64,000 nucleotides of DNA, from contig OX123188.2 of assembly GCA_944739405.2 (NCBI GenBank), forward strand, positions 62,329,251-62,393,250, in the 5' to 3' direction. A model generated the notes under the pieces. The model saw nothing but the letters and a program-made list of their open reading frames with translations. It had not been told where the DNA came from and did no database searches. A program made the translations under genes and the position numbers. Positions 1-11,260 of this stretch are shown one piece after another. The DNA comes from Euclidia mi. Its lineage: Eukaryota; Arthropoda; Insecta; Lepidoptera; Erebidae. Each line of letters starts with the position of its first letter. The first letter of the stretch is position 1.

Positions 1-280
1 TCTCCTATTTTATCCGTAACACCTCTAATGTAGGGCATGTAGGTCGGTTGTCTATTTACCGCCGGATGTTTATCGCGCTTGATAGGCCGCGTCATTCGTC
101 GTTGTACCTGGTATCCGTTCTTCCTAAGTACCTCCTGAACATGGTCTAGCTCTAGCTTCAAATGCTCAGGGTCACAGAGGTCATGTGCTCTGTTTTTTAG
201 TGACGTCACAACGGATTGCAGGTGTCGAGGGTGGTGGTGCGACGTGGCGTGCAGGTATCTATCGGTGTGCGTAGGCTTTG
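1..280 (-). pseudogene. Penelope-like element fragment (RT C-terminus and linker)
   Basis: Read on the minus strand, the first 280 bases give the conserved end of a Penelope-like reverse transcriptase: PTHTDRYLHATSHHHP, then an SVVTSLKNRAHDLCD helix and a PTYMPYIRGVTDKIG segment that leads into the GIY-YIG endonuclease. That endonuclease would lie beyond the left window edge. The same motifs recur at 20.4-22.5 kb and 25.9-27.1 kb. The coding match stops abruptly near 280, where sequence shared with the duplicated block begins, so the copy is 5' truncated. No stop codon is seen in the visible coding part. Family assignment rests on motif recognition. Confidence 0.8.
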
Positions 281-458
281 GAAGGAAGGTTTTGCTTTAC
301 CGATTTGACTCGGGTTAATATATTGTGGGCTACCAAAATCAAGGCACATTCTTTTGACCTCTGAGAAAGGGTTGCGTTTTTTAAGTCCCAGATATGATCC
401 TTCGTAATTCAATAAAATTGGCAACGTATGACAGACGTTTGTGAATAATATAACATGA
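281..458 (-). repeat. Inverted flank of duplicated block, copy A
   Basis: This stretch is the reverse complement of about 14,660-14,831, with scattered substitutions. In copy B the homologous segment lies about 410 bases upstream of the rest of the block and in the opposite orientation. In copy A it is inverted, abuts the block directly at 458/459, and its other end meets a Penelope fragment. This implies a local inversion plus loss of the spacer in A, or the reverse event in B. No coding potential is convincing. Confidence 0.75.
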
Positions 459-1720
459 CTACTAATGCTCGTTTTCTAAATTATAATTAATATCTTGTAT
501 TAATAAATAAAATACATAATTAACGAAAAGAAAATGTGCAGTATTTTCGTATTACTTAGACTTGCAATTACGGTTGAACCTATATTTTTTTTAGGCACAA
601 AGACAGTGAAAGAAGAATAAAGTTTCAACAGTGCTAAATTATTTGCTATCTTCGAATACAAGTTTACAAGAACCCATGAGTTAGTTTGGAAAACTATCAA
701 AACTTTTTATCTCACTCAGTCTCGACATTAAGGCTTCGTATATGAATTAAATACTAGAACGAAGATAAGTTAAGGCTTTAGTCGCTCGTAAAAGTCTTGT
801 GATTATAAGCTTGTCACAAAATTTTATTAGAAATTTAATTATTTATACGACACGTAACTGCACTTAAATAAAAAAATACTTCTTCTTTGTAATTCGCTTA
901 CTAACGGATATAAATAAACTTGAAGAAATCTTCATAATTGTTTATACTTAGAATAATATATAACAGCTCCTTATTGTTAACGTCGAGTTCAATGCGCTTG
1001 TATTTGATAAAACTATTGTCGGTATAGTAGTTGATAAACAATGCAGTATATGCTACCCCTTAAACGTTACAAACAAGAGAATACGGCGCGAATCTATTTT
1101 CGTAGAGTAAAACAGTTAGTGGATAATCCCATTTTCTCGGCTCTCCATCTAATTCGTTTGTAGAAGTTTACGTAGCGGCGCCCGGAGGCTTGGAGGGATC
1201 AGGTGCTTCTTAAGGCCCAGCCTTGATCCTCCGGAGGCGGCTCCCGTCACGATTACCAGATTCGTTATTGCTCCGCTCTTAAACTATCCGATTACTGAAT
1301 AATTATTGCATTTTATGTAAAGTGGTGCTAAGATTATTGCTAGTTTTTGAATATTTGTAGCAATTTACATAAAATAATGTAGTCCAGCTATTTAAGGTGA
1401 GGTAGAGACTTCACGAAGTCAATAAACAATACGTCTTCTTGAATATTGTTATTATGTCAGAAATAGAGGTGCAGTTATAAATAAATGTGCGAATGTGATA
1501 ATAATAACAAAACATTCGTTCGTTTACGTAGATGCAAATATTGCAAAACCTTCTGAATACATAGTACATAACGTCCAAAGTTATTATTGAGAATTAACCA
1601 TACCGAATTGTTATTGCGCTCTCTCAGGCTTTCTCAGCTATCTGTATGGTTGACTTCAATGCGTGGAAGTGTACGTAACGAGGTGTGGACCACTACTTTT
1701 TCTGTTATACATACATTTAT

Positions 1721-2472
1721 GATTTACCAAGTGTCACTACTCACAAATGTGTCTTATTTGCTGACGACGCACGTTTCGGTAATCATACCTTAAAATGGAA
1801 CGAGCAATCATGAAGCAGACGTTCACGCTACATTAAGTAATATTATGAATTGGTTATCATACAATAATTTAAAGATAAACTTAACTAAAACCAATTATAT
1901 ACAATTTTTCAGTTACAAATAACGTCCAAAACATATTAATATTAATTTTGATGGAGAAAACATAAAGAGAGTGGATAATGTAAGTAACATTCTTAGGTTT
2001 AAAATTAGATGTAGAGACAATTTGTGATAAAATTTGTAGATTTATTTATGCTCTGAGAGAACTTAGAAAAACGTCTAGTAAAACAGCTTGTCTTACAGCA
2101 TATCATAGACACGTTAGCTCCGTATTAAAATACGGACGGTTGTTATGGGATAACTCAACAAACATAAACAGGGCATTCGTTATGCAAAGAAAAGGTGTCA
2201 GGGCGATATGTGGGGTTGGGCCATTTGAAACATTTAGACCATATTTTAAATACATAGGTATTCTGACTTTAATATCAATGTACATATTGGAAATAGGAAT
2301 GTTTGTTAGAAACCACACACATATGTTTACTAGAGTAGAACAGGACTCTAAATTTAGACCAAGGGATTGTACTAAATTAAAAATAGTGGCATGTAGAAGC
2401 ACCATTCACAAAAAAAACAGTTTCATGATGTGTATCAAAATTAATAATCATATCCCACGAATAGTAACCTAA
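1721..2472 (+). pseudogene. Jockey/CR1-like reverse transcriptase remnant
   Basis: The palm motif appears near 1,721-1,785 as YDLPSV followed by CVLFADDARF, with the FADD catalytic box intact. A degraded middle with many stops follows, then an open C-terminal part at 2,140-2,472 containing LLWDNSTNINRAF and MQRKGVRAICGV, which is the thumb/connection pattern of insect Jockey-like LINEs. The endonuclease and the N-terminal RT are missing. Multiple stops and frameshifts make it a fossil. Exact clade assignment is uncertain. Confidence 0.6.
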
Positions 2473-2529
2473 TAATTTTTTTCGCTTAAATCATATGCTA
2501 CATTAATAACCTAATAATTTTTTTCGCTT
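2467..2529 (+). repeat. Two-copy 40-bp tandem repeat
   Basis: A T-rich 23-base segment ending TTTTTTTCGCTTA occurs at 2,467-2,489 and again at 2,507-2,529, giving a period of 40. It directly follows the stop of the reverse transcriptase remnant and may be the 3' end of the LINE. Confidence 0.6.
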
Positions 2530-4117
2530 ATACTTAACAAAAGTCCCCGTAGACATCGTAGCTGCCAAAACATTGTCGGCACCAAAATTTTCCAATAAAT
2601 GCGATGTACCGCAAAGTATGTAGGTATTCGGTAATCGTCCAGTCACTAACTTAATTAAAAGTGGGAAAGAAATGTGGTAGAGGATTGCACATCAGTCAAG
2701 CGGGGAGACGGCTGCCCCCTCAAATCCGTGTAAACCCTACGTCGCAAGACGCGGCAACCGCCTTGTTATTGCGCTCTCTCAGGCTTTCTTTATAGCTTGG
2801 AATAAAAACGTCGCTACTCACGAAAAATACTAAGTTACAGTACAAAATAGTTTTACTTATATGAACTGTAGCTATAATCTTAAATATGACCTCTAACGAT
2901 TTGAGGGTTGTTTCGTGGCAATAATATAGAGTTGAATTTATTATCTACTTGGGAACTGAGCGATACAAATGTGTTTTACTTTCAGTAAACACAATTTTAC
3001 TGGTAAACTGCCTACCTAAAATGTATGTTACGAAGGCACTTTTTTCTGCCACCCTTTTCGCGTAAAATTTATTAAAAGTCTGCTTTCGGAGCGAGAAAAT
3101 GTCGTTGATCGAGTGGTGTAACCGTAAGTGCGACCGCAATGGCCGAATTAAAGTTTTAGATTTGATTTCCTGGTCGGGTAAAGTGGAATTTGAACAAGCA
3201 TTTCTTGAAAACAATTTAAAACCACTAAATGGTGGTAGACTAAGGTCAAGAAAAACCTTCTTATTTAATCTGCATGTGATAACATTTTGTTTATTCTCTA
3301 GTTCTTTAAAACATTATCCTTGCCAGGAAATATTTGTATGTTTTCCTAGACAATCTTGAATATATTTGGCAAAACCTGCCAAACCACACTTGGACAGCAC
3401 AACGCCTTTGGTTCTTTCATAGAGAGATTTAGCCCGCTACGAAACTAGCCCTAATATTATAATATAATGTACACACACAACAAAGCCTTCTAACCGTGCG
3501 TGCACTTTTGTAATTGAGACGCTTTTAGGTTGCTTACAGCCTTTCTTATAGTATAATATGAATTGGTTCATTAAGTTGAAGTCGTTTCGTGATCCTATTG
3601 AAAATAATGTAGCGGTACATGTGTAACAGTAATTTAGAGTGAGATGTTTTGGTATAGCCCTGTTAGCTAACAACATACATCCTCCGGCTATCAAGTGGCA
3701 TCAGTTTGGTACAACCATCTCGTATAAAATCTACCATAAATACACAATCAAAATTGTTTTTCATTAAGTTAATCTTCTCACAACATAAAAGTAAAATACT
3801 TAAAAAGGAACAATCTTTTTGCAAATTATTACGACGCCACAATTTTGTTTTATTTTTATTATTATGTAACATCTGGTACTAGAAATGAATCTTGCGTTGC
3901 CGGGAACTTTAAGGGGACATATTCAATCAACGGACAAAAACTACACCCAGACAGGAAACAACGATTTATAGATCACTGAAAGTGTTGTCTCATGTGGTGA
4001 TCGAGGCAAGGCAAGGTGACCGCTTAAACCACTATATCATGCGTGCAGTCAAAACACAAATAAAAAAATTGTCCTTTGCGTCCCACGTTTTACCTTGCCT
4101 CAGAAGGTTTTAGGGTA

Positions 4118-7100
4118 ATAGATCACTTGTCAGTGTCCTGTAACCGTTGCAATAACAATCCCATCTTTTATGCAGTCGCTTTGTATATTCATATAAAACT
4201 TATACTATTGTTGGTGTACTGCGTGTGCGGGAATATTTTGCGTTGACATCACTCTTGTCCGTATTGTTGTATTTTATGAATCGAATATTTGTACTTATGT
4301 AGCCATTGATGCGCAACTGTCACGATCACATAATAGCATAATTTGTATACGTAATCAGCGAAGCTGGATGGTTTCTGCTATCGGATGAGCTTATGCAGTA
4401 TCTAGGCTGTTAATTAAGCAGTCTGCATGCAATTTGCATCTAGGCGGATTGGAGTCGCGAACTTCTGATTATTTGAATAAGATTTTGCAGAGCAATATTA
4501 AGGAAATTATTCGTGCCACGGAGCACGGAGCAGACTCCCGGCTGAATAAAGTACAGTGCCTACTGGAGTACGATTTAACAGAGAAGTTAAGTGCATCATT
4601 GTCGGCATTCTACCTAAGTATGTAGTAGAATACAATTAAACATATTTCGCTAATACCCCTCCGACTCGAAATTGCTTCTTCCAAACGAGCATGTTCAGGG
4701 TAATAGTTTTACGGTTTGTTTGTTTATAGCAACGTTTCTCCAGATAAATGTATTCCATAAATAAGACGAAATATAAATATTGGGGTCGCAATCCAAAATC
4801 CGGCCGAAACGTAATACATATTATCCCGGTCACAATCAAATGCTTATCTTTGTTTTACAAGTGGGCACCGCTGCTGTTTCATGTGAGCTCTCGTCTCGTC
4901 ATTTCACTTAGGTTGACATTTTGAGTGCCCCTGACCACCCTCTTGGATATAGGTCGTCATAAATATAATCTTACTTAGGGTGACATTGTGTGTTCTTTTT
5001 TCACTTAATATTTTTCCTGCTAAAGGTCCCCAGCGGCGATTACATAAACAGGATTCAACCGCGACCTTAATGCGCCTAATAAAGTTTTACGAGGGACCCT
5101 TGTCAAAAACGTGAACGTTTCAAGGCGACAATACTTTTATCTTTTCTGTTTTACTGATTCTTTTGTTCTTTACAATTTGGATTAGACTTTGTACATTATA
5201 CTCGTGCTTGATATTATGCTAACGGTTTATTTTTTTGATTTATGTGAATATAGTATTAGATATATTTATATCTCTGTTTACTTACGATATTCATAAACAC
5301 ACAGGCTAACTTGAAGAATATACTGAAACCATATTAAAAGTATTGTCATGTGTGCACGAGGCTTTATTTTAACAATACAAATTATAAATTAAACTATGCA
5401 GCTGAAGAAAAGTAAATGAACAGAAATTCTTAAAAATCTTTAAAAAGAATTGCGATGGTTGTGATTTTATATTGACTGTCCAAAATAACTTGCAGAATAA
5501 TAAAAGCAAACGAGTAGTGTAAAATAATTGAAATGGTTGTACGTTTGGTGGCAGGAATTAGCTGGAACACCTCTTCGGTGTAAGTTCGCGCGAAGTCTCG
5601 CCTGAGAATCGTTTAACATTCCTGAACGTCAAGTTCGTTTGGAAATCAGTTCTTGGCCCCGGTGCGACTCTGACATTGATGTATGGCCCGCTTCTTTTGC
5701 CAAAGTTAATATTATCGACTTGCTTATTACTACTTTTTCTTATTTCTTTAGACTACTCGCCGAGCTCAAACGCTGTCTCTGACTCCATGAAGATTGTGTC
5801 GTATAAACTCTAATATGCTCATGAATAACAAATAAGACTGTTTAAAGCCAAAATTTATGAAGTGTAAAATTTCTCAGTACGCATAAAAGAAATTTGTGAG
5901 CTAAGTAAAAATAAACGAAATAATGTGATCACCTAATCTAGAGAGAGATGTCTTGAGCTAAGTGCTTTGTAAATATGACATCTAGACAATTTTGAATAAA
6001 TTGTTAAAATAAATTACCTTGTTTATGTAAAATTCAGTGGTAAACGATTTTATTTACTTAAGTGATTCATGTAAATACTTGTTTCTAAATGATTATGGCC
6101 TGGAGTCTGGAATTAATGCAATAAATCAATGTCAGGACATGTTTACGAGCTAACAGAGTTAATTCCATGACGACGTGACATGACGTTTATATTCGTGAAT
6201 AATCGTTGATTGCCTGCGCCGTGATGCCATCTAATGCAATAAACCTAATTTAATTGCCATAATGATGTTTATCAGCCGCATACAGCGCATGCCACTTATA
6301 TGCCTGTATTATACACCACCACAATTTCAATGGAATTGAAGACTTTCTTAAATGGGTTTTTTTATAGCTCCAGTTAGTGTTACGACATAGATGCCATCAA
6401 GTCATCATATTATCACACTTTGTATCTTACGTAAGCGTTTTAATGATTTATAATCTGTTGTGGAGAAGCTCTTGAAGTAAGTAGGTAGAAACTGTTTATT
6501 GGAATTGGGAACGTAACGAATTGAATCAAAATATAAAATGGCAGCCCAGAAGCTTTATAATAATAAAGCTTCTGGGCATTAGTAGTACCATTTCATATGT
6601 ACCTAATAAGATACCTACTTATGAAATGATACTACTACAGTACCGCTCGTTTTTAGATATCCGTAACTAAAGGGGACCCTTATATCTGGCTGTCAGTAAA
6701 CATTAAGTCCATGTATGTGTCTCAAACACATTTTCTCTCAGAAATACAAAAAAATATGGAATTGAAATTATTATAAAATATTTGTATCTACGAGTATCGG
6801 ATCTATAAGTGCGGGAAAACATAAGGCTTCTTGCTTCAATTCGTCAATCTCACAAGAGATGTCATGTTAGGGAACACATGCTGATAGTTTCAAAGTAAAA
6901 AACTAAAGGATTCTACTGTTGTCCAGTGTCCTAGAATTATACAAAAAATCACAAGATCTACCAGCAACATACGACGAGTAGAACACGACGGGGTCGGGCA
7001 AAGTATGCTAACCAAGTTTCACGTGACCACACCGCTACGGGACGTCGAGGAAACCGCGGTAGTTTTAGTGAGCAGCCACCGTACACTGTGTGCCTATAAG

Positions 7101-7900
7101 CTTTCACCGCCAACCTCGACTCGTATCATCATCTCAAGGGGCGGGTAGCGCGCGGATTAGAGTTTCCACCGAGAGAACAAAAAAGAAGTTTCATTACATA
7201 CGATAGAAGCCAAGAAGTAACTTGTTAGAATACAAGATAATGTTATTTATTTGTGTCAAGCATGACGTAATTTTTATTTTCTTTAACATTTTATTTTACT
7301 TTAAATTATAATATACTTTAAATTAATGGAGTCATTATCTATTTGGCATTATCTCTACTGAATAGAAAACCATTGATTAAATAGTGCCCTATAAATATAA
7401 GATATCGAAGGATCAATCAATTAGATGAACCGTTATTGTGTGTTTATTGTGTCAAGCTCAGAACATTGTGTCGACCAATAACAGATAAACAAAACTTTCG
7501 TCTTTGTTATATTAATAGTGATACCGCTTTGGCTTCAGTAGGATATTATATTTGTTGAGGATATACACGTTCTCCTTATAACTATTTGTGTTTGACTTCG
7601 TGACGTGAAAATATGTAGTTTGATAGGTATAAATAATTATAGAAAACATACCTATCTATATACTTTATTATATCACATGGACTTTAAAAAGGAGGAGGTT
7701 TCCTATTCAACGCGTATGTTTTTTTTATATCTGATTTGATGCAAATTATCAGAGGCCTATGTCTAGCAATGGGCTGCACAAACTACCAAAGATTTTATGA
7801 ATATGATTTTTTTTTGTACTAGTTCCTTGTTTCTGAATATATAACTATTGGGTATTAATGTAAACCTGAACAGCAGTGAATTTAAAAATACCACAAATTA
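4118..7900. other. AT-rich region without a recognised gene
   Basis: All frames are heavily interrupted. Only short unsupported ORFs are present, for example 4,434-4,625 (+). A GC-richer patch at about 7,000-7,170 is unassigned. The only clear structure is a double hairpin at 6,544-6,637, listed separately. A RTE-tail-like motif, AGGCCTATGTCTAGCA, lies near 7,754-7,775. Confidence 0.5.
6544..6637. repeat. Two adjacent hairpins (fold-back sequence)
   Basis: GCCCAGAAGCTTTAT at 6,544-6,558 pairs perfectly with 6,563-6,577 across a 4-base AATA loop. Immediately after it, 6,580-6,597 pairs with 6,620-6,637 over 18 bases with one mismatch around a 22-base loop. Two successive strong hairpins in 94 bases suggest a fold-back or MITE terminus, but no second copy is seen in the window. 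Confidence 0.7.
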
Positions 7901-7931
7901 TCTCGCTATTATCAAAAATTAAAAAGACGTA

Positions 7932-8007
7932 ATTGGTCTATGTGGGGAGCCTTGGGGGAGGCCTATGTCCAGCAGTGGACGTCTTTCGGCTGATATGATG
8001 ATTATGA
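7932..8007 (+). mobile_element. RTE LINE 3' terminal fragment
   Basis: The sequence GGGGGAGGCCTATGTCCAG, then CAGTGGACGTC and a GCTGATATGATG tail, matches in reverse complement the 3' end of the larger RTE copy at 24.6 kb. Only the 3' end is present, as expected from 5' truncation or from a SINE with an RTE-derived tail. Confidence 0.7.
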
Positions 8008-8154
8008 AGTGCATGCTCCTGTTTCACCATATATGGGATACCATATTTGGGAGGCTAACCAAATGAACATAATTTACTGCTTGAGTATGATATCAACCGT
8101 TATTAAAATTTTACTAGTTCCAGCTCCTTACAAAGTTAAAATGCATAACTATTA

Positions 8155-8325
8155 TATTGGCGATTGAAAAGAGTGGCCATGAGATTTATTGCCCGTTCTT
8201 TCTCGTGGTTCTACGAACGTGGCAGTAAATGTAAATGTAAAATCATTAAGTAATAACTTCAATTTTTACGTTCATAGGCATCGCTTTGTGGCCTAGATGA
8301 ATAAATGATTTTGACTTTGACATTA
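8155..8325 (+). mobile_element. Retroposon 3'-end fragment ending in TTTTGACTTTGACA
   Basis: The region has a GAGTGGCCATGAG motif followed by AATAAATGATTTTGACTTTG, a 3' end commonly seen in moth and butterfly retroposons. No coding sequence is attached. The assignment is from recognition of the tail only. Confidence 0.4.
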
Positions 8326-8760
8326 TACATAAAGAGCATTAGCCTCAGCATCTTCATTCTTGTTTCGCTTCGTACCTAATACAGTTTGCATAAATGATCA
8401 CATATTTATCTACCTACCTGCATTGTTTTCAAGCGACGCATTTGTAAACTAAGTCTCTATAAAGTAAGTATGTGAGAAACTACTTGAGAATATTAAGGCG
8501 GCTTATGATTCGCAAAACTTTAGAAAAGCGACGACAAAGTTCATTAATTTCCAAAGCGATATTGAAACTTGTTGATAGAGACGTAACTGTCGCTTATTAA
8601 ATTTGCTATTAAAGTTCATTGTTTTCGAATGTTTTCAATTATGAAATAGCACAACCGAATATACTATAATATGCATAAATATTATGTTAACTTCGTTTGC
8701 AGAAATCATCAACGACTTTCAGCTGAACTAAAAGAACAAAGACCTTGCTCTAAGAGGTTT

Positions 8761-8934
8761 TCTATATAACATCCTTCCGTAACTGATTGACAGACAGCGC
8801 AGAGCCGAAACTACTAGGTGTAAGAAGCTGAAAGTGCTGTTCCTTGGGTAGCGTAGATGTGTACTGAGAAGGGATATCCCAAAATTACTACGGGATCGGG
8901 ACGAAATGTTTAAATTAAAAATATATATATAATA
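8761..8934 (+). mobile_element. Short Helitron-like fragment (5' part)
   Basis: It starts with TCTATATAACATCC and continues with AACTGATTGACAGACAGCGC, paralleling the 5' ends of the well-bounded short Helitrons at 48,427-48,593 and 17,131-17,337. The 3' part is diverged into an AT run, and no clean CTAG end of its own is visible. It abuts a second Helitron-like piece at 8,935. Confidence 0.5.
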
Positions 8935-9112
8935 CTAGCTGTTTCCCGCAGTTCCCACGCGTCCTGAAGGAAGTGCTTGGCGTACCCGGTTAATTTATAG
9001 TCTTAGTTACTCCTTGGTACATCAGCTATCCAGCAGTGAAAGTCCCGTCAAAATCGGTCCAGCCGTTCCAGAGATCAGCGGGAACAAACAGACAGAAAGA
9101 CAGACAGACAGA
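8935..9112 (-). mobile_element. Helitron-like element, 3' end at 8,935
   Basis: On the minus strand the sequence runs from a TCTGTCTGTC-type microsatellite through CCGATTTTGACGGGACTTTC to GCGGGAAACAGCTAG followed by T. The CTAG/T end and the body match the abundant short Helitron-like repeats of Lepidoptera. A (CAGA)n tract on the plus strand marks the other end. No hairpin was confirmed. Confidence 0.45.
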
Positions 9113-9121
9113 CATACACAT

Positions 9122-9245
9122 ACATACATAGGCTCACGCCTGTTTCCCCGAAGGGGTAGGCAGAGGCATATTAAACGCCCACTTTTCGCCAGTCTTTTGA
9201 TCTCACGTAATAGGTGACGAGCCTATTGCCGCTTATCGGGATATT
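9122..9245 (-). mobile_element. tRNA-type SINE, 3' half only
   Basis: This contains the body motifs CCCCGAAGGGGTAGGCAGAG, CACTTTTCGCCAG and GAGCCTATTGCC shared with the copies at 27.7, 48.7 and 49.1 kb. The tRNA-like head expected on the right is absent. It follows a CATA microsatellite, the usual tail of this family on the minus strand. Another (CAGA)n tract lies at about 9,341-9,357. Confidence 0.6.
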
Positions 9246-9644
9246 TTGTTTGCCACAGCCTCGTCCGTTGATCGGCAGGTGCACCACTTGCAGGTGAGGT
9301 TGGCTTGGGACCTTAAGTTCTTGGTGGGAACCCTATGGCAGACAGACAGACAGACAAAATGTAAAAAAATGTAATTTCGCTATATGTACCATGTATACAT
9401 CCATATGCATTAAGTAAAAAGCGTTTAATTTAATATTACAAACAGACACTCCAATTTTATTTATGTGTATAGATGTAAGAGCTGAGCAGATTCAAATTCA
9501 ATCGGGGCGATCACAAATTTAACGAGAACCTTGGTGGCCGCAGTACGAATGGGCCGGTTCGAAAAGGGAACGTACTTTTCACATAAAACCTCACCAAAAG
9601 ATGTTTGGTACCGATACTGTATTTCGCTTAGCGAGTAAAGCTAG

Positions 9645-10097
9645 ATTTTCCCTCTGATCGACTATGGTGATGTATGTTACTTTGACCTGAATGCAGATCT
9701 CCTAAACAAACTTGACCGTCTTCTTAATAACTGCATTCGATTCATTTTCAATCTTCGCAAGTATGACCATGTGTCCACTTATCGTTCTCAATTGAAATGG
9801 CTCCCCATTCGTCACCGCCATAGTTTGCGTGCTCTCACAACTCTCTATACCATTCTTACGTCTCCTACTCCTCCTGAATATTTAACGCCCCTCGCTTCTA
9901 ATAACCTTCGCTCTTCTAATAACCTTCTTCTCATGGTTCCAACTCACAGCTCCAATTTTCTTCACTCTTCTTTTTCTGTTCAATCAATCCTTCTCTGGAA
10001 TGCCCTCCCTCTTGAGATCAGGATGGCCAAGTCCAAGTGCACCTTCAAGTTCAAAGTTAAAGAACTCTTATTGGCTGAAGCAGCAAGTGTATCATAA
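9645..10097 (+). pseudogene. CR1/Crack-like LINE reverse transcriptase C-terminus
   Basis: An open frame runs 150 residues to a TAA at the end. It holds the C-terminal RT signature PLIDYGDVCYFD, LNNCIRFIFNLRKYDHV and LKWLPIRHRHSLRALTT, ending with the aromatic-rich FSVQSILLWNALPLEIR block, which is typical of CR1/L2/Crack-type LINEs. An in-frame TAG at 9,642-9,644 and loss of upstream homology mark 5' truncation. The 300 bases that follow, up to about 10,415, read as AT-rich 3' UTR ending in an AAATATAT-like repeat. Confidence 0.75.
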
Positions 10098-10415
10098 TTC
10101 ATTTATATTTCATTTTGGCATTCATTTATATTTCATATGTAGATGTACTAGTATGTAGTAATAATATGTATTAATTGAAATTATGTTTATATATCTTAAT
10201 TGATATCTATGTAGGTATCTTATATGTTTATTATAATCTATATATGTAAGTATATTTATGTAAGTTCAAATAATGTTCTCCTCATTATTTTATTTATATA
10301 GCACCTACTTCTTTTCTCTCTGCACCACTCAAAGGTAGACTAGGAGATAATGCCCACGGCATTAAGTCCGCCTGTATACGCTCTGCATATAAAGGTTAAA
10401 ATAAATATATAAAGC
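10098..10415 (+). mobile_element. Probable 3' UTR of the CR1-like LINE
   Basis: This AT-rich sequence follows the RT stop, contains duplicated TTCATTTATATTTCAT motifs, and ends in AAATAAATATATAAAG-like repeats. Its right border is estimated, and no target duplication was found. Confidence 0.4.
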
Positions 10416-10560
10416 GACACAGATTTAATCATCAGTCTCTCCCCGCATATCCGGTCTCTTGACTTACTCACAATAAGCTTTTATACGCAATTTATGGAGT
10501 TAATACTGGTGATTATTATTATAAATGCTGGTAAATACTATAATCAATTACAAGATATAA

Positions 10561-10581
10561 GTGGTATCGGTGCGATACCAC
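10561..10581. repeat. 9-bp hairpin
   Basis: GTGGTATCG pairs with CGATACCAC around a GTG loop, 18 bases before the pogo element. It is short and of unknown meaning. Confidence 0.5.
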
Positions 10582-10599
10582 ACTTATCTAGTACCGGTA

Positions 10600-10619
10600 A
10601 ATTGGGGTTACTTTGTGAC
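10600..10619 (+). repeat. pogo left terminal inverted repeat
   Basis: It begins AATTGGGGTTAC right after a TA. It differs from the right end by one base within the 18-base core. Confidence 0.8.
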
Positions 10620-11260
10620 TGCGGTCAAACTTTGTGACACACCCATTTTTCCATATTTAACGCGACATATCTAGTAATCATAATATTTTGAACGCACCCA
10701 TTTGTATTTTATGAAAAAAACAAATGTTGTCAAATATAATTGCAGCTTCCGTGTTGTCAATGTCTATGGAAATTTTTAGTCTGTGGCGTTTTGAAGACGG
10801 AGTGAGGTACGGCGCGAGATTATTTTGTATGAAAACTTTCTCTCAGTGACGAAATAAGAACATTTGTTCAGAGCTGCAGGTATGTGTTTCTTATTGTAAA
10901 TTTTACGCTGAAAACGATAAACTATAGTGTTTGTTTCTAAGTACTCATTTAAAAGAATAGTTTGCTAATATGTAAAAAATCAAAATATCCTAAGGTAACT
11001 TTGATACAAAGTGATATTCACATGCGGAGTTGCCAGGTACGTCCGAGAAATAAGAAATGGTAGATGTATTCTTTTTTTAAGTTCATTAATTTAAAAAATT
11101 CACATGTTTGGTATAAAATTGTAATTTGATCATCAAGGATGTATGTCAATTTGTCACAAAGTAACCTCTTATTTGTTCTTACTATATTTACAATGTATCC
11201 ATTATGGTCGTCACAAACTTACACTTAAAATCTTTGTTTTTTTGCAGAAATCCTCTAAAC

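Larger units (their letters stand above)
1635..2762 (+). mobile_element. LINE-type insert flanked by 27-bp direct repeat
   Basis: The insert interrupts copy A of the duplicated block. A 27-base sequence at 1,608-1,634 is repeated exactly at 2,763-2,789, while copy B has it once, near 16,394-16,420. This is the pattern expected of a target-site duplication from LINE retroposition. The left part holds a decayed reverse transcriptase on the plus strand. The right 230 bases, including a GC-richer patch at 2,690-2,760, are not assigned. No clear poly-A tail is left. Confidence 0.65.
459..4117 (+). repeat. Duplicated block, copy A
   Basis: Positions 459-1607 and 2763-4117 align in the same order with 15,241-18,212, with many substitutions and small indels. 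Shared landmarks include a GC-rich patch at about 1,173-1,255 with an imperfect hairpin (GGAGG...CCTCC), a 12-bp inverted repeat at 1,310-1,321 / 1,364-1,375, and the segment around 3,060-3,200. Copy A contains a LINE insert at 1,635-2,762 that B lacks; B contains a Helitron and a SINE that A lacks. The block has no recognised protein and no convincing terminal repeats. It may be an old low-copy transposon or a segmental duplication. Confidence 0.8.

Noticed and set aside
3099..3359. 86-residue plus-strand frame in copy A of the block
   Set aside because: The homologous stretch in copy B (about 16,740-17,000) has indels and stops, so there is no coding constraint.
11204..11260. Start of the pogo transposase at the earlier ATG 11,204
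   Set aside because: The extra 19 residues span a TTTTTTTGCAG acceptor-like tract and do not look like transposase; ATG 11,261 gives the usual N-terminus.
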